Under the pieces are notes generated by a model that was not told the origin of the DNA, searched no databases, and saw only the letters and a list, made by a program, of their open reading frames with translations. A stretch of 64,000 nucleotides of DNA from Sisyra terminalis. Its lineage: Eukaryota > Arthropoda > Insecta > Neuroptera > Sisyridae. The first letter of the stretch is position 1, and every line of letters begins with the position of its first letter. Location of the stretch: NCBI GenBank assembly GCA_958496175.1, contig OY292278.1, positions 20,832,001 to 20,896,000 of the forward strand, given 5' to 3'. Positions 10,510-22,604 of this stretch are shown here, piece by piece. The translations under genes were made by a program, and so were the position numbers.

Positions 10510-13500
10510 AAAAATTATTTTGGTGCTACGAAAGGGCGAGGGGAGTAAAAATTTTTGACAAGCTTAAGTGGAGCATTATACAAAAAAAATAACTACTCTA
10601 AGTCGAGTCATACTGGAGGTTATAGTAGCTTACTATTGAATAAATCGGAAAAAACCACTGGCATTCGATAGTTTTTCCTTGATATCTCCAAAATTTACTT
10701 GAGCTGTTAATTTCGTAAGTTTTTTTATTATTTAACGTTTTTTTTTCGCTTCTTTAAAATACACCACAGTAATATCAAAAATTACGACCAAAACGGAGGA
10801 CCACTTTTCGCGGGAACCACGTACTAAGTTTTGATAAAATTTGATGTATTTTTCTTATTATGGTTTCATCTAGGGTTATTTTTACAATTAGAATAACTTA
10901 ATTAAACAATTTTGATTACTTTTGAAATGGCACATGTTTCATATAAAAATAAACCCAAAATAATCAATTTTTCCGTCGCTCTTTTGCTTCTCCCTGAAAA
11001 GTTTAAAACTTAGAAACTTTAGCTTAGTGCTGAAAACATTTTACTGTACAATAATTGCAACAATTCCGTCGCTCTTTTGTGACCTTGATATGTTTAAAAC
11101 TTGAAAACTGTAATTCAGTGCTTAAAACATGTTATAGTATGTTATACGTTACAACTTTCATCAAAATCGATTTTGTGGTTCCCGAAAAAAATTGTTTTCC
11201 ATTTCTATAAAGGTTCATGAAAAAGCATGTTTTTGTGTTACCTAGCAAAAAATTAGAAAATCTTGTTTTTATTCTTAATATAGCTAATAATCTACACACT
11301 TTCATCGTTGGTTTTGATGTAGTTTATACAGAAATACTCAATTAAAGTATCTTAATATGAAGAAGTACTCATTGAAAGTACTTTTTTATACATAATGACA
11401 TTTCAGATTCTTCGTTCAATATTTAGAATATTCTCTTTGTAGAATTGGTATTAGAAGCACTATGAATTATTTTTGAACGCAGATAGAACAAATTGGATAG
11501 CAGAAGCATAAAGTTTCCATTGCATGACTTATTCTGCAGACATATTTTAATTGTTGTAGATATATGGCAAAGGTTGACAAACTGTGGATGGACTTATCGA
11601 TCGTAAATATTTCAATGCAAAAATAATATTCTGGGTACCATTTAAGGCTGGCATTTTTACTCATTGATAGTGATACCCAATTCATAAGGTAACGATATAG
11701 ATAACAATTTATCTGTCAGATAAATCCCTTATATATCACGATTCTTAGGTGAAAATTCGCATGTTTTCCACATATAATTTCTTTAGAAATGTCACTATCT
11801 AAAAGTGAATATACTCGCCCCTTAACTAAAAGGGAAAAGGGTTCAAACTTTTGTAGATAAAACTATCTTTGTACCTTCGTTATCCTTTACCTAAATATTT
11901 TGCTTGACTGCTTAAACATTTTTCCGATATATCATATAACTTAAAAAGTTACAATTACAGCAGGTAAATCACTAAAGTAATTCGTTATTCTTTTTTATTT
12001 TTTTATAGTTCAATAACTTGTATATCATACTTATCATACCTTTATTTGTTTATGAATGGGTGATTGATTATTAAACTTCATATTAATGCCAAACATCTGC
12101 AGTTATATTTCATTCAGATTCCCAAATTTATCATTGTCAATTTGAGACTTATATAACTTTACATTAGTTAAATAGTAACATGACAAAGTAATTATGATTT
12201 CAACACTAAGTTTCCTGGAAAAATTTACTATTCGAACTCCAATATTGTCCCCTCGAATTTTCTTAGAATTTACATTTGTTTAAATTACGTCCATAATAAG
12301 AGAAACTATTCCTTTCTTTTATTCATTTAACTAATATATTATTTGAAGGAAATATAACCGGACAACAAAAATCATTTTTCATTCTTTAATCACAAAAAGA
12401 CAAAACTGCTGTTCATGGAAGCCGGGGGGATAAAAACGGTCAAAAAATTGACATTTTTTCCAGCGACATTTGTAATCAATCATTTGGTGTATGACACGAC
12501 ATTAACAAGTTTAAACCGATTTTTACCAAAAAAAAAAAAATCCCGTAAAAACAGTGTTTTTCTAAACAATTCCCGTTTTCGAAAATCATTTCGACAAAAT
12601 ATTTCCAGGAATAATTCGAAATGACATTTGAACACTAAGTATTTTATTTTTAAACGTTTCAAAATAGATTGAAATAAATCTGGTAACACGATTCTGAAAT
12701 GAAACGTTTTCACCCCAGCCCTTTTCGAGAAAAAAACAAATTTACACAAAATTAAAAATGACTTTAAACACGCGAAAGCATTTTAAAAATGCCGTTAACA
12801 CGTTCTTAAACAAATAGAATACCAACACAATTGTCGGAATGGAATTATTAACCCGGAATGAGAGTCAAGGAAGAAATCGTTTAGTTCGACGGGGGTGAGT
12901 TAATGTTCTGACAGGCTTCATCCCCCTACAAATTGTCAATGACTCCCTAAAAAAATATTTATGGTGTTCATTTGGCGATTAATACCGAACACTTCTAAGT
13001 TCCAAAAAAATATGGAATGGACTATTTTTTTTATATATATAAGTTGAAAAAGATTGGTATTGGGTGATAAATTTGAAAAATCTACTCCGATTAAATCTGA
13101 CAAATGACGTCCTGTTAAATCCCGATTTTATCCTGTTAATTCACAAAATATTAACGGGATGAAAATTTATTGAGTTTTAGTTGTTGTAAAAATCAATTTT
13201 AATTTGATTTGTCCGAACAGAGATGGAAACACACAAATGAAATTCATAAATTCCGATTGACCAATAAGGGCGTTTGTTAAATCGCGGCAAGTGACGTTTA
13301 GGGGTTGGGGGATGAATCAAAGGGGATTTCTCGGCTAACTCGATTTTATTTATTCAAAAAGTTTTGTCCCCGTTATAATATTCTTAGAACGCAAAACAAT
13401 CAAGTGGGCCTCATTTGAGTGCTGGCGGCGGCAAGCGGCTCGGGGGTTGATGGGGGTTGGGGTGTGCGATTTAATTTGATTGGTGAAAAGTTAATTTGCA

Positions 13501-14639
13501 CGATGAGCTTGGCGAGGGCTTTATTGCCGTCTTGTTTGTTTGAATTTTTGGAGCGAAAATCAAATAACACTGGTGAGATAACAATCGGAATGGGAGCGCC
13601 GCGATGATTTGTCAAATTTAATTGTTTTTTAGTTGTGCGATAATGAAAAATTGTTTGTTTTAATTTCTTCGTTTTTGTTTCGTTTGATTTGGAAACTTTG
13701 TGGGCCGTGTTTGCCTTGGCTAAATTAAAATTTTCTTTTTTGGAAAATCTTATGATAAACTTTCTTAGATAAACACTCAGAATAAATTCAAGTGAGACTC
13801 TTCTGCATGTAAGAAAATTCGAGGGTTGTTTTTTTCTCTAATACTCAAATACTTTGTGTTTAAGCTGATACTTTTTCCAAACAAACTATTTTTAATAAAT
13901 TATCCAGACAGAAAACTCAAACAAAAACTTCCAACGCACTAGCCAAAACAAAAATGCAGCTAAAAAATTATTCTAAATTCTCTCCTGGAAATTCTTAACA
14001 GTAAAGAAGTATCGTGAAAGGGGAATGATACTTGAAGAGTTCTTAATTTTTTCTGTACCTATAGAAAAAAGTTCTTGTTTAAACTATCAGTGAAATTTCA
14101 CTGATTGATTATTTCGAAACACATTTTTATCCTCGAAATTGTATTGTTTTTTTGGCCAATTTGCTCCTAAGGTTGCTTTTATTCAAGGACTGGGTGCCTA
14201 CTGGGAATGTTCCTGTTTTCTTCAATACTTTTTTAAATTAAATATTTGTTTATTTTTTTATCATTTGACACTATATTACATGATTAAGGTGGTTCACCAT
14301 TCTACATAAGTACAATGTAGCGATTTGAATGTGTTATAGTGATGCCCCGATCCTATTCTGGTAATTATTTTTATTCCTTCTGCGCTGTAGTTTAGGATGA
14401 ACCATAGGCTTCTAGCCATCATACGATATGTAATATCTTAAGAGTTATTTGATGAACTAATTTCTCTTCTTTTGGAACATAATCTTCATTTCTTTTGTCA
14501 AATTTTGAAAGGGTGAAAGAAAATTTCAACACGTTTCATTTTAATTTGTTTGTCGATTTTCTAGTGACCCTCTTTGTGACTTAATACCCATAATAGTGAT
14601 TTTGATTTTCTTGTATTTTGTTTAATACCGTTTCTGATT
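10510..14639. other. No recognised gene; one diverged tandem pair and a GC-richer tract
   Basis: Two imperfect units beginning TTCCGTCGCTCTTTTG at about 10971 and 11064 form a 93-bp tandem pair. The tract 12.81-13.70 kb is more GC-rich and repeat-free; overlapping frames near 13.4-13.6 kb on both strands show no domain. The rest is AT-rich and unclassified. Confidence 0.4.
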
Positions 14640-14921
14640 TTAAATATGTATTTATATTGTATTATGTAAAATTAAATTTTCTAAATAAAGTCTACTTTGG
14701 GCAAGTCCACTTCAGCACACCCACAATTCGGTAACGTTGCATTTTCGACTTTGTTTTAATTTAATTCGCGATTAAATCGGTCCATAATAAAAATAACCGT
14801 CGCTTCTTCATTTCTGGCTTGTTAAAGTTTACGTACAAATTGCATTCGAGTGAACAATACGTACCCATTCGGAATAGTTATCTACAGTTCGGAATATCTC
14901 GAAGTTCCTGATCCAAGCTTA
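14640..14921. mobile_element. Internally deleted, left-truncated copy of the TA-flanked palindromic MITE
   Basis: It matches the copies at 44475 and 61602. It keeps the GGTAACGTTGCATTTTCGAC block and the right end CTGATCCAAGCTTA followed by TA. The second half of the central hairpin is missing: CGGTCCATAATAAAA joins directly to ATAACCGTCGCTTCTTC. The left terminal repeat is not recognisable. Confidence 0.75.
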
Positions 14922-14923
14922 TA

Positions 14924-15706
14924 CTAATAATTTCTACCTTCTCACTAATCTTTACACTTTTTACGCATTTGCTGAAATAGAATAATAAATAAGAATAAAT
15001 AATCCTGAAATCCTAACACCATTTCGGCCATAGTTCTATAAATATCAGCACGAAAAATATAAGGCTAGTTTTATTTTGACAACGATGGTTAACTCACCGT
15101 TTTTTTTTTTTGGCGAAAATTTTTTTTGTTTCGAGTTTGAAATAGATTATTATATTATCGTTTGATACATTGTTACGAACCCGAAACAGTTTTTGGTTCT
15201 AAAATCATCCCTTATATAACGATGTTACATGCGATTGAACTTTTGACCGATTGATGATTTCTTCTGGCACTTTAATGGTCGATTTCATCCCTTAAACGTG
15301 GTTTGTTTGTTTTGACGTATTGGACACATTGGATCTTTTAGGTCGCAGCATTGTTCATAATAATACTCTCACAATAAGATTTATTAATAAACCTCACCTC
15401 TAAATCATAAATTTGGCACTTAAATTCAATAAATACAAAAGTCAAATTCAAACGGTTGCTATGCGTTTTTTGCAAACTACTACAAACAACAATGATTAGT
15501 AAGCGAACAATTGCGGAATAAGTCAAACGTAATTTATTTAAAAACGTATTGTATTCATAATTTGCTAAACATTCTTATAGTTATTCTGTTATCCTAAGCG
15601 TTGACAAATCCAACAAATTATAGATCATGAAAATCGGTCCAGCCATTCTTCAGTTATAAATAGTCTAACACAACTTTGTTTTATAAATATAGATTCTCAT
15701 ACCAAA
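14924..15706. other. No recognised gene
   Basis: AT-rich DNA. The phrase ATCGGTCCAGCCATTCTTCA near 15634 resembles wording common in arthropod repeats, but I cannot assign a family. Confidence 0.35.
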
Positions 15707-15714
15707 CATACGAG

Positions 15715-16179
15715 TAGGAATGCAAACGATACATCGATTTTTCAAACTTCGATATATCGTTCATGTATTAACATCGATGTTGAAATTCATATCATCGATT
15801 ATATGTCGTTCTTCATGAGTATTGATTTATGAACGATATTTTATCATAGCGTCATCATCTGTCCCATTCGTAATCTATAACCACACACATAAAAATTTAT
15901 TTCATTCACGAGTATAAATTTGAGAAATCCGTCAGTTTATAATAACACGTGAGATTATAAGCAACCGGTAAGTAAAGTTAGGTTATAATGTAATCGAACG
16001 ACGTTAGATTATAAACTGAAGGAATTTACAACTTTACAGTATATTATTATTATTTTTAAAACATCCCAAAAAATTGATATATTGTTCATAAACGTCGATA
16101 TTTTTAACATTAATGTTGAACTTTTAAAAGAATCAATTTTCTAATATCGATGGTTTTTATAAAGAATGCTGCATCCCTA
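15715..16179. mobile_element. hAT-like MITE rich in ATCGAT motifs
   Basis: The ends TAGGAATGCA and TGCATCCCTA form an inverted repeat. Many ATCGAT or ATATCGA motifs near both ends look like subterminal transposase sites. The flanks CATACGAG and CATATCCC agree at only the first four positions plus chance, so an 8-bp duplication is suggested but decayed. There is no coding remnant. Confidence 0.6.
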
Positions 16180-16187
16180 CATATCCC

Positions 16188-16517
16188 TATATATCTTTTA
16201 TTATTTTGTTAATTTTCGTAAATAGAACAATGAAGTTTTTGAAGAAAATCCCACTTATTTTAATAAATTTATCCTAACGATAAAATAATTTTATGGTGTC
16301 CTCAAAATACTTTTTTGGTGTATCCTTAATTCACCTAGTAATGGCACGTTTTACGTCCGATTGGAATATCATCATAAATATTATCTTATCATCCACTATA
16401 GACGTTAATGCATTTCTTTAGTTCAATCTAGATTTCTTCCTTTAAAGTCCTTTAAAGTAGGCTACCCTTTATTTACATATCGGTGCTTTGAAATCCCTTA
16501 AGAGCCACGCAAATTGG
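16188..16517. other. No recognised gene
   Basis: A short AT-rich spacer between two MITEs with no motif I can assign. Confidence 0.35.
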
Positions 16518-16525
16518 AGGTACAT

Positions 16526-17256
16526 TAGGGTGTTTTTTTTTTGGTCCCACCGTGAAATTTTGTTGAAAATACCAAAAAAAAAAAATTCTCTGAAAGTTTG
16601 AGCCCTTAATATTAATTTTAAGTCCTCGGCCAAGATGTGTAAAGATTTCCCATTGAAAATACACGGAAACTCTGATTTTTTCTCAGAATTAAACGCTCTA
16701 CAAAAGTGCCCATTGCGTCAAAGTCGTAACTCACACCGGTGAGGTAGTACGGGCCACTGAACCTGATTTTTCCATAAAATTCAAGGCTTAATATCTCGTT
16801 TAATATTGATCTTCGCGATTTGGTCTACAGGAACTTTTTTGTAGGAAATCAAATTCTCTACAAGTTTTTCATTTATAATTTTTCCGTAGCTCTTGTTATT
16901 TATGAAATAAATTCAAAAAAAACGCGAATTTTATGGAAAAATCAGGTTCAGTGGCCCGTACTACCTCACCGGTGTGAGTTACGACTTTGTCGCAATGGGT
17001 ACTTTTGTAGAGCGTTTAATTCTGATAAAAAAACCATCTTCGGTAAAAGCGATCCCATGAAATGCCGCTGAGATATAGAAATTTAAAAATAAAAAATCAG
17101 AGGTTCCGTGTATTTTCAATGGGAAATCTTTACACGTCTTGGTCGAGGACTTAAAATTAATATTAAGGGCTCAAACTTCCAGGGATTTTTTTTTTTTGGT
17201 ATTACCAACAAAATTTCACGATGGGACCAAAAAAAGTCAAAAAAAAAATCACCCTA
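16526..17256. mobile_element. Palindromic hAT-like MITE, sister of 2399-3218
   Basis: Termini are TAGGGTG and CACCCTA with long inverted arms, flanked by exact AGGTACAT at 16518-16525 and 17257-17264. It shares the AAGTTTGAGC and TTAATATTAA subterminal block and the CTCTACAAAAGTGCCCATTG core with the first copy, but the two have diverged. The frames inside are hairpin shadows. Confidence 0.9.
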
Positions 17257-17264
17257 AGGTACAT

Positions 17265-18587
17265 ATACGTAAAAAATATTAATTTTCATATATATATTAG
17301 TATTTTATTTATAGGCGAATAACATTTCCCAATGTAATATGTTTCCAAACGGATTGATTGGTTTTAGTATTTAGGTGATGCACATAAACTTTTTTATAAT
17401 CAAAACCAACGTTTATTCGAAAATATCATGGCTAAGTTCACCCCTTGTTCTATAAAAACAGTTTCCGGTTATTTAAATAATGCATTTCCGGAATCATGCA
17501 CACACATAATACTTAAATATTGAAATAATTAATTAAAACATAATAACACAATAAATTAAACAAACAGAATTCAAATTTTGTACAATTTTTTCAAGTTATA
17601 AATCTCGATAGTCTTTTGAGTAATGCTTGAGGAAGTTTTTAATGGTAATATCTTAATTTTTTTTTAAGTAACTTGGCAAAGACAAATGAATACAAAAATG
17701 CATTTGGTTAAGCCTCACCGCCTCCGTTATTAGCCGTGAATTTTTAAAATAAACATTTTAAAAAAATCTCCCCTTTTCCAAATTCCCGGCTTTTTCATTT
17801 ATCAGCAACGATCTGTAACAGTTCTTTTTTTTCACCCACTTTTAATCTAAAGTTAAGCAACAAAATTCCGTTTTTAATTTGGTATTCATAGGACACGTTC
17901 GTAAATAAAATAAAACGTGAAAAAATATCGATTCGGGCAAAAGACAACGGCGGCCTGTTTGTTTTCACCTATCCTATTGAAAACGGGAAGATGAAGACGC
18001 TGGAAATGTAACGGAGATGAAATGAAGAAAGAATTTAAGTCGACTCTAATGCATATTTCATAAGAGTCGTTTTGTAAAAGTCACGTTTTTGGTTAAGGGT
18101 AGCGTGATGTTCGTACATGCTACATAGGTACTGACATTTAAAACTACCCTTCGTAAAGCATAACCAAGCGACACACGAAATAAACACGTTTAGGACATTG
18201 AATTGTTGTGTCCTTTTTCTCACATGCTCCCAACCATTTTGAGGCCTTGTACAATAAATTTTTGCCATGTTAAATTACTGTGATTTATTCATACAGAATG
18301 TCTATGCTAGTTGATAAATTTTCTCGCTACAAAATTGAGTTGCAAACAAATATTTCTCATTAGAGAATATACATACATTTTAGGGGCAATGATAATGATT
18401 TCCAAGTTGTTTCTCTTTCGGGTTGAGTCAATTTATTTTCGTTGATATTACGAAAGTTTTATAAAATACGAGTAATAAAGGTAGACGATTTCTAAAATAA
18501 CAGAAATAAAACTTTTATTGTATATTTCGACTTTTATTTTCTTTCTATTTCTTGCCGCTTATTGCAAATATAGTACGCATCAGGTAC
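17265..18587. other. No recognised gene
   Basis: AT-rich on the left; about 17.70-18.01 kb is repeat-free and somewhat more GC-rich. The minus-strand frame at 18035-18268 has no recognisable domain. Confidence 0.4.
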
Positions 18588-18595
18588 GTAGATAG

Positions 18596-19072
18596 TAGGG
18601 TGTCCGTTATTTCCCAAATTGATTTTTTTACAGCGATCGCCCCCTGAATTTTTAGTTTAAAATATAACAAAAATTATCCAATACAATTAAGCTCTCACTT
18701 TCTTGATTAAACCGTGCCGGAATCATGTTAATTTAAATAACATGGGATTATTCGACTTTTTACTTTTAATTTTTTTTCTCAGAAACAAATGGATGAAAAG
18801 ATTTAAGGTCAAATTATTTTAACGTAAAATTTAATGTTCTACAAAAAAGGTTTCTTATGAATTTTCGATTAAATCACTCCATTAAAAGGTATTCAACATT
18901 TCACTTGTGCCTAATATAAATCTTATATATTTTCAACTTTTTGCTCATTTTTACTTTTTTTAACTATAAAATCATTGGAAGAGAAGATAAAAATTATTAT
19001 CAATAGAGCGCAAGTGACTATTTATGTTAATTTTATGGCTTGAACTGAATTTGGGAAATAACGGACACCCTA
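18596..19072. mobile_element. hAT-like MITE with long terminal inverted repeats
   Basis: Ends TAGGGTGTCCGTTATTTCCC and GGGAAATAACGGACACCCTA are perfect inverted repeats of at least 20 bp. GTAGATAG flanks exactly at 18588-18595 and 19073-19080. The terminal TAGGGTG is shared with the 2.4 and 16.5 kb elements, and ATGTTCTACAAAAAAGG lies internally, but most of the interior is different and not palindromic. Confidence 0.92.
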
Positions 19073-19080
19073 GTAGATAG

Positions 19081-21229
19081 AGACAAGGGAAAGCAAGTAG
19101 GTTTGTGTGGTTAAATGTTCATATCCAGCAGCATTGGTTTTTTGCTGGGAAATTTTTTAGACCTTTCGAATTATCACGGTAATAATTTTTTTATCATTGT
19201 TGCCATCGAAGACCTACTAAAATAGGACAGGTGAACGACTATTCGTCAAATTAGTGATCACCATGAATGGGCAAACAAGCGCAAGCATTTTAAATAATAA
19301 ATAAAATTTAGGTAAACTTCATTTCTTCTAATTAAAAACACGGCTTCAAAAATTCAACTTTTTTATTATCTTATGAATTTCCACTACCTTTTTAAAATAT
19401 TGTCTTAAATTTTCAAGTTGGTTCGAATAATAGTTTCGAAGATACAGCTTTGGGAAGCTCGCAGTCGTATCGCAGGTATATCGGTGCAACTGCTCGCCTA
19501 TTTTCGCGTTTTTCTCGAAATTATGTTTTCAAAGTTAGCTGTCAAGATTTCTTGATAACTACTCAACCGATTTTGATGAAATTTTAGACAGGTCTTCGAG
19601 ATACAAATAACAAGGACTAGGGCGAAGGATTTTTTTTAATTACAACTTTTCAAACAAATATAGAGTATATATCACCAAAATTTACAATTTTTTTTTGTAA
19701 AAATGTTTACCAAATATTTATTTTTCACTTTTTTTTTCCTTCATTCAATTTCTTGTTTATAGTCTTAACGGTCTTAACTATAATACGCATTTTTTTCTCT
19801 TCTTTTTTACTTGTTTCCTCGGATGATCCTGTCATGAGTTTTGCTGTCAACGCGGACACACCTTTTTTCCAATGGGTTACCGGAAATGCCGTTTAAATAT
19901 TTTTCTACGAAAATTTCAGAATTTTTTTGTAAAATATGTATGTTGAAGACAGTAAAAAGTTAAAATGAAATATTTCATTTTTTATATGGGGAAAAAATTG
20001 TTCAAAACAGACCATTTTTTCCCCGATTAAGCCCATGTAACCTCTTAGAATTGTGTTAATTTTTAATTTAACAAATTAATTATTTTTAATCATTAATTAA
20101 ATTTCGAAGTCGATCCCGTTTAAAAAAAAATATAAAAAATACTGTTCCCCATACCAGTATTAAGTTTACCCACCCTTGATGTACACCTAAGGATAGGTTC
20201 ACGATAAGTTTAGGACATTGCATGATTGTTTGGGTATTAATAAGGTTTCGGCACGATGGATGCCAAGTGTGCATTAGGACCTCAACATAAACTCAGTAGG
20301 TCTGATACTACTGTAAAAAGTAAAGGGGTAAGTGATTTTTCCTGGAAACTTAACGTTAAGAGGGTTTAAATCGCTTCAGAGCTATTTATTAGGTAACAAA
20401 TATATTTACGAAATTTCAGGAGAAAAATGTCATGCAACATTTAAAAAGTAGGGGTATGTATAGAACGTTACTTAATCGTTACATAGAAATAAGGTGTCTA
20501 AGAGCAATGAGAAATTTACAAATTTTTTTAGCAACCCCTACTGAATAAACCCCTCTTCGTTGATATGGTCGTACGTATTGAACAACTCTAGACCTTAAAT
20601 TTTAAATTAGTTACAAATAAAATCCCTGAATATTTAGTATTTATTGTTTAATTATAAAGGAGTAATTAAAATTACCATTAAAGATCAATTTCAAATGAAT
20701 TCTTTTAACCAAAAATTTGAAAACTCGTTCCTCAAGTCTATAAAATATAATATTTTTACTCCAAAATAAAAGATCAATTATTATCAAATCCCCATATCTA
20801 TACGAGCGTAAGAACCATTAGATATCCAATTTAATCTAACGATAAAATGTCACGTTCCAAAATTATTCTCGTGATGAGAGAAAAGTAATTATATTTGAAA
20901 AAAATTGACACAAATTCTAAAAAATACAATATCAGTGTTTAAAAAGGTAAAACCGAAATAATCCTTCCGAATTTTATTTTAGGTTCGATTCTAATAAAAA
21001 TACATATAACCTTGTTTAGGTTTCCCTAGTATAAACGGAACCCTTATATTTTTATTATATCCGTCTATCTCTTATTTCTATTACATTCAATGAACATTAT
21101 AATATACATTATGCAATGTGCATTCAAGTGAACTAAATTAAATACTACCCCACGCATATGATTCCTAGATCAACCCTGATATAGTATTTTACAGAAATGT
21201 GAAGAGAATCCAACCACTACTAACTTGCT
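19081..21229. other. No recognised gene; one unclassified repeat-like block
   Basis: The block about 19.44-19.65 kb (TTTTCGCGTTTTTCTCGAAA, then CAACCGATTTTGATGAAATT) resembles wording common in arthropod dispersed repeats. I could not assign it or find its ends. The rest is AT-rich and unclassified. Confidence 0.35.
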
Positions 21230-22600
21230 AAATGCTTGTTAATTAATAGGCCACGGGGCCAATGTCTTTTCTGCCTATGTGGAGGATTCCTCGGATGAGT
21301 TTCAGAAGGAAGAATTTAGGCGTTAAAATTTTTGGATGATCCAACTAGTTGGAGTAGAATTTTCGAATTGTTCTTGAACTAGATTCAAGTGATAAAGGGA
21401 AAATTAAGGTCTTGGTGGATGGTACGGTTGCTTACATAATATATCGGTTTAATTATTTTACGAAGAACTTTGGATTGGATTATTTGGATGTTCAAAGATG
21501 ATTGAATGTTTGCAGAGCCTCTCAATGTATGGGTACCACGTTAAATGACTGTATAAGTAAAAACTTAAAACCTTAAACCTTAATAGCGAACTTTTGGTGT
21601 AGCCAGTATAATATCATTGTCGAAGTAGGTATATTGAAAGATAAGTAAGTCGTTTCCATTCATTTTCATTTCTGGCACTACCTAGAGATGAGTTCAAGGT
21701 ACTGAACGAAAGTGGTGGCTTTTATGTGATCAGAGTTAATGGCAAAGATAGTTTTTATTCTCCAGGAAGAAAACCCAGGTATTTTCTGATATTAAATAAA
21801 CAACTCAAATAATGCAAATCGAAGCTAGTACATTAAGGTGGTCCTTAATAAGGGTGTTTTTGAATTTCTTTGCGCCCAGGGGCTCAAATGCTTCCAAACT
21901 GATAAAAATAAAATCCCTAAAAATTTGAGCTCTGAATATTAACTTTAAGATAGTCCGCTTTCCTGCTTAAGGTTCTTATGGAAATAACGTGGGAAAAAAA
22001 TATTTTTTTCTTAAGAATTCCATAACTTAGCGAAAAATAAATCGAAAGTAACCAATCGCGATATATTTATTGTAAATTTAATGCTCTACAAAAAAGAGCT
22101 CTTAAGTTATGGAATTCTTAAGAAAAACATATTTTTTTCCCACGTTATTTCCAAAAGAAACTTTATTTCCTTAAGTTGGAAAGCGGACTTTCTTAAAGTT
22201 AATATTAAGAGCTCAAATTTTCAAGGATTTTTTTTTATCAATTCGGAAGCATTTGAGCCCCTGGGAAGAAAAAAATTCGAAAACACCCCTATTAAGGACC
22301 ACCTTATAGTACATATTGGATACCGTCCAAAATTTACTGAAGTTACTTCAGTGAAGTACTTAAGGTATAGTAAGCTTACTTCAACGCCTGAAACTTATTT
22401 GAATATAAACGATCGTGAAATATTTTGCGAAACATGATATCGAAAAATTTGGGTTTATCCAAAATCCAAAAGTTCCCAAAAATGCTAGATGGAAGTATAG
22501 GTTTGTAGATGAGTTAGTATTTCAGCAGTATATAGGTTATATTGAAGAAAATCAAGAATGCTGCCATATGGTACTCCAGCATGAATGAGTATTGAGTATA
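21230..22600 (-). pseudogene. Decayed jockey-type LINE split by a palindromic MITE
   Basis: Two separated blocks on the minus strand fit one LINE. Near 22.55 kb, AGVPYGSILDFLQYNLYTAE matches the reverse transcriptase motif usually reading AGVPQGS. Near 21.4-21.5 kb, NIQIIQSKVLRKI and YYVSNRTIHQDLNFPFI match the C-terminal region also seen at 9847-10173, where the equivalent is EILQRFQSRTLRQIIG then WYVNNKKIHED. The MITE at 21834-22306 lies between them. The catalytic FADD block is not recognisable and many stops and frameshifts are present. That both blocks come from a single insertion is inferred. Confidence 0.6.
21834..22306. mobile_element. Palindromic hAT-like MITE nested in a LINE remnant
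   Basis: It begins TAAGGTGGTCCTTAATAAGG and ends with the near-exact inverse, flanked by exact TAGTACAT at 21826-21833 and 22307-22314. The arms fold over nearly the full length, and the centre again carries ATGCTCTACAAAAAAG. The 118-codon frame starting at 22081 lies on the right arm and is not a gene. Confidence 0.92.
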
Positions 22601-22604
22601 TGAG

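Noticed and set aside
15968..15978. GTAAGTAAAG as a 5' splice site
   Set aside because: It lies inside a hAT-like MITE and has no upstream acceptor with an open frame.
22081..22437. 118-codon frame
   Set aside because: It runs along one arm of the palindromic MITE and past its end; a hairpin shadow.
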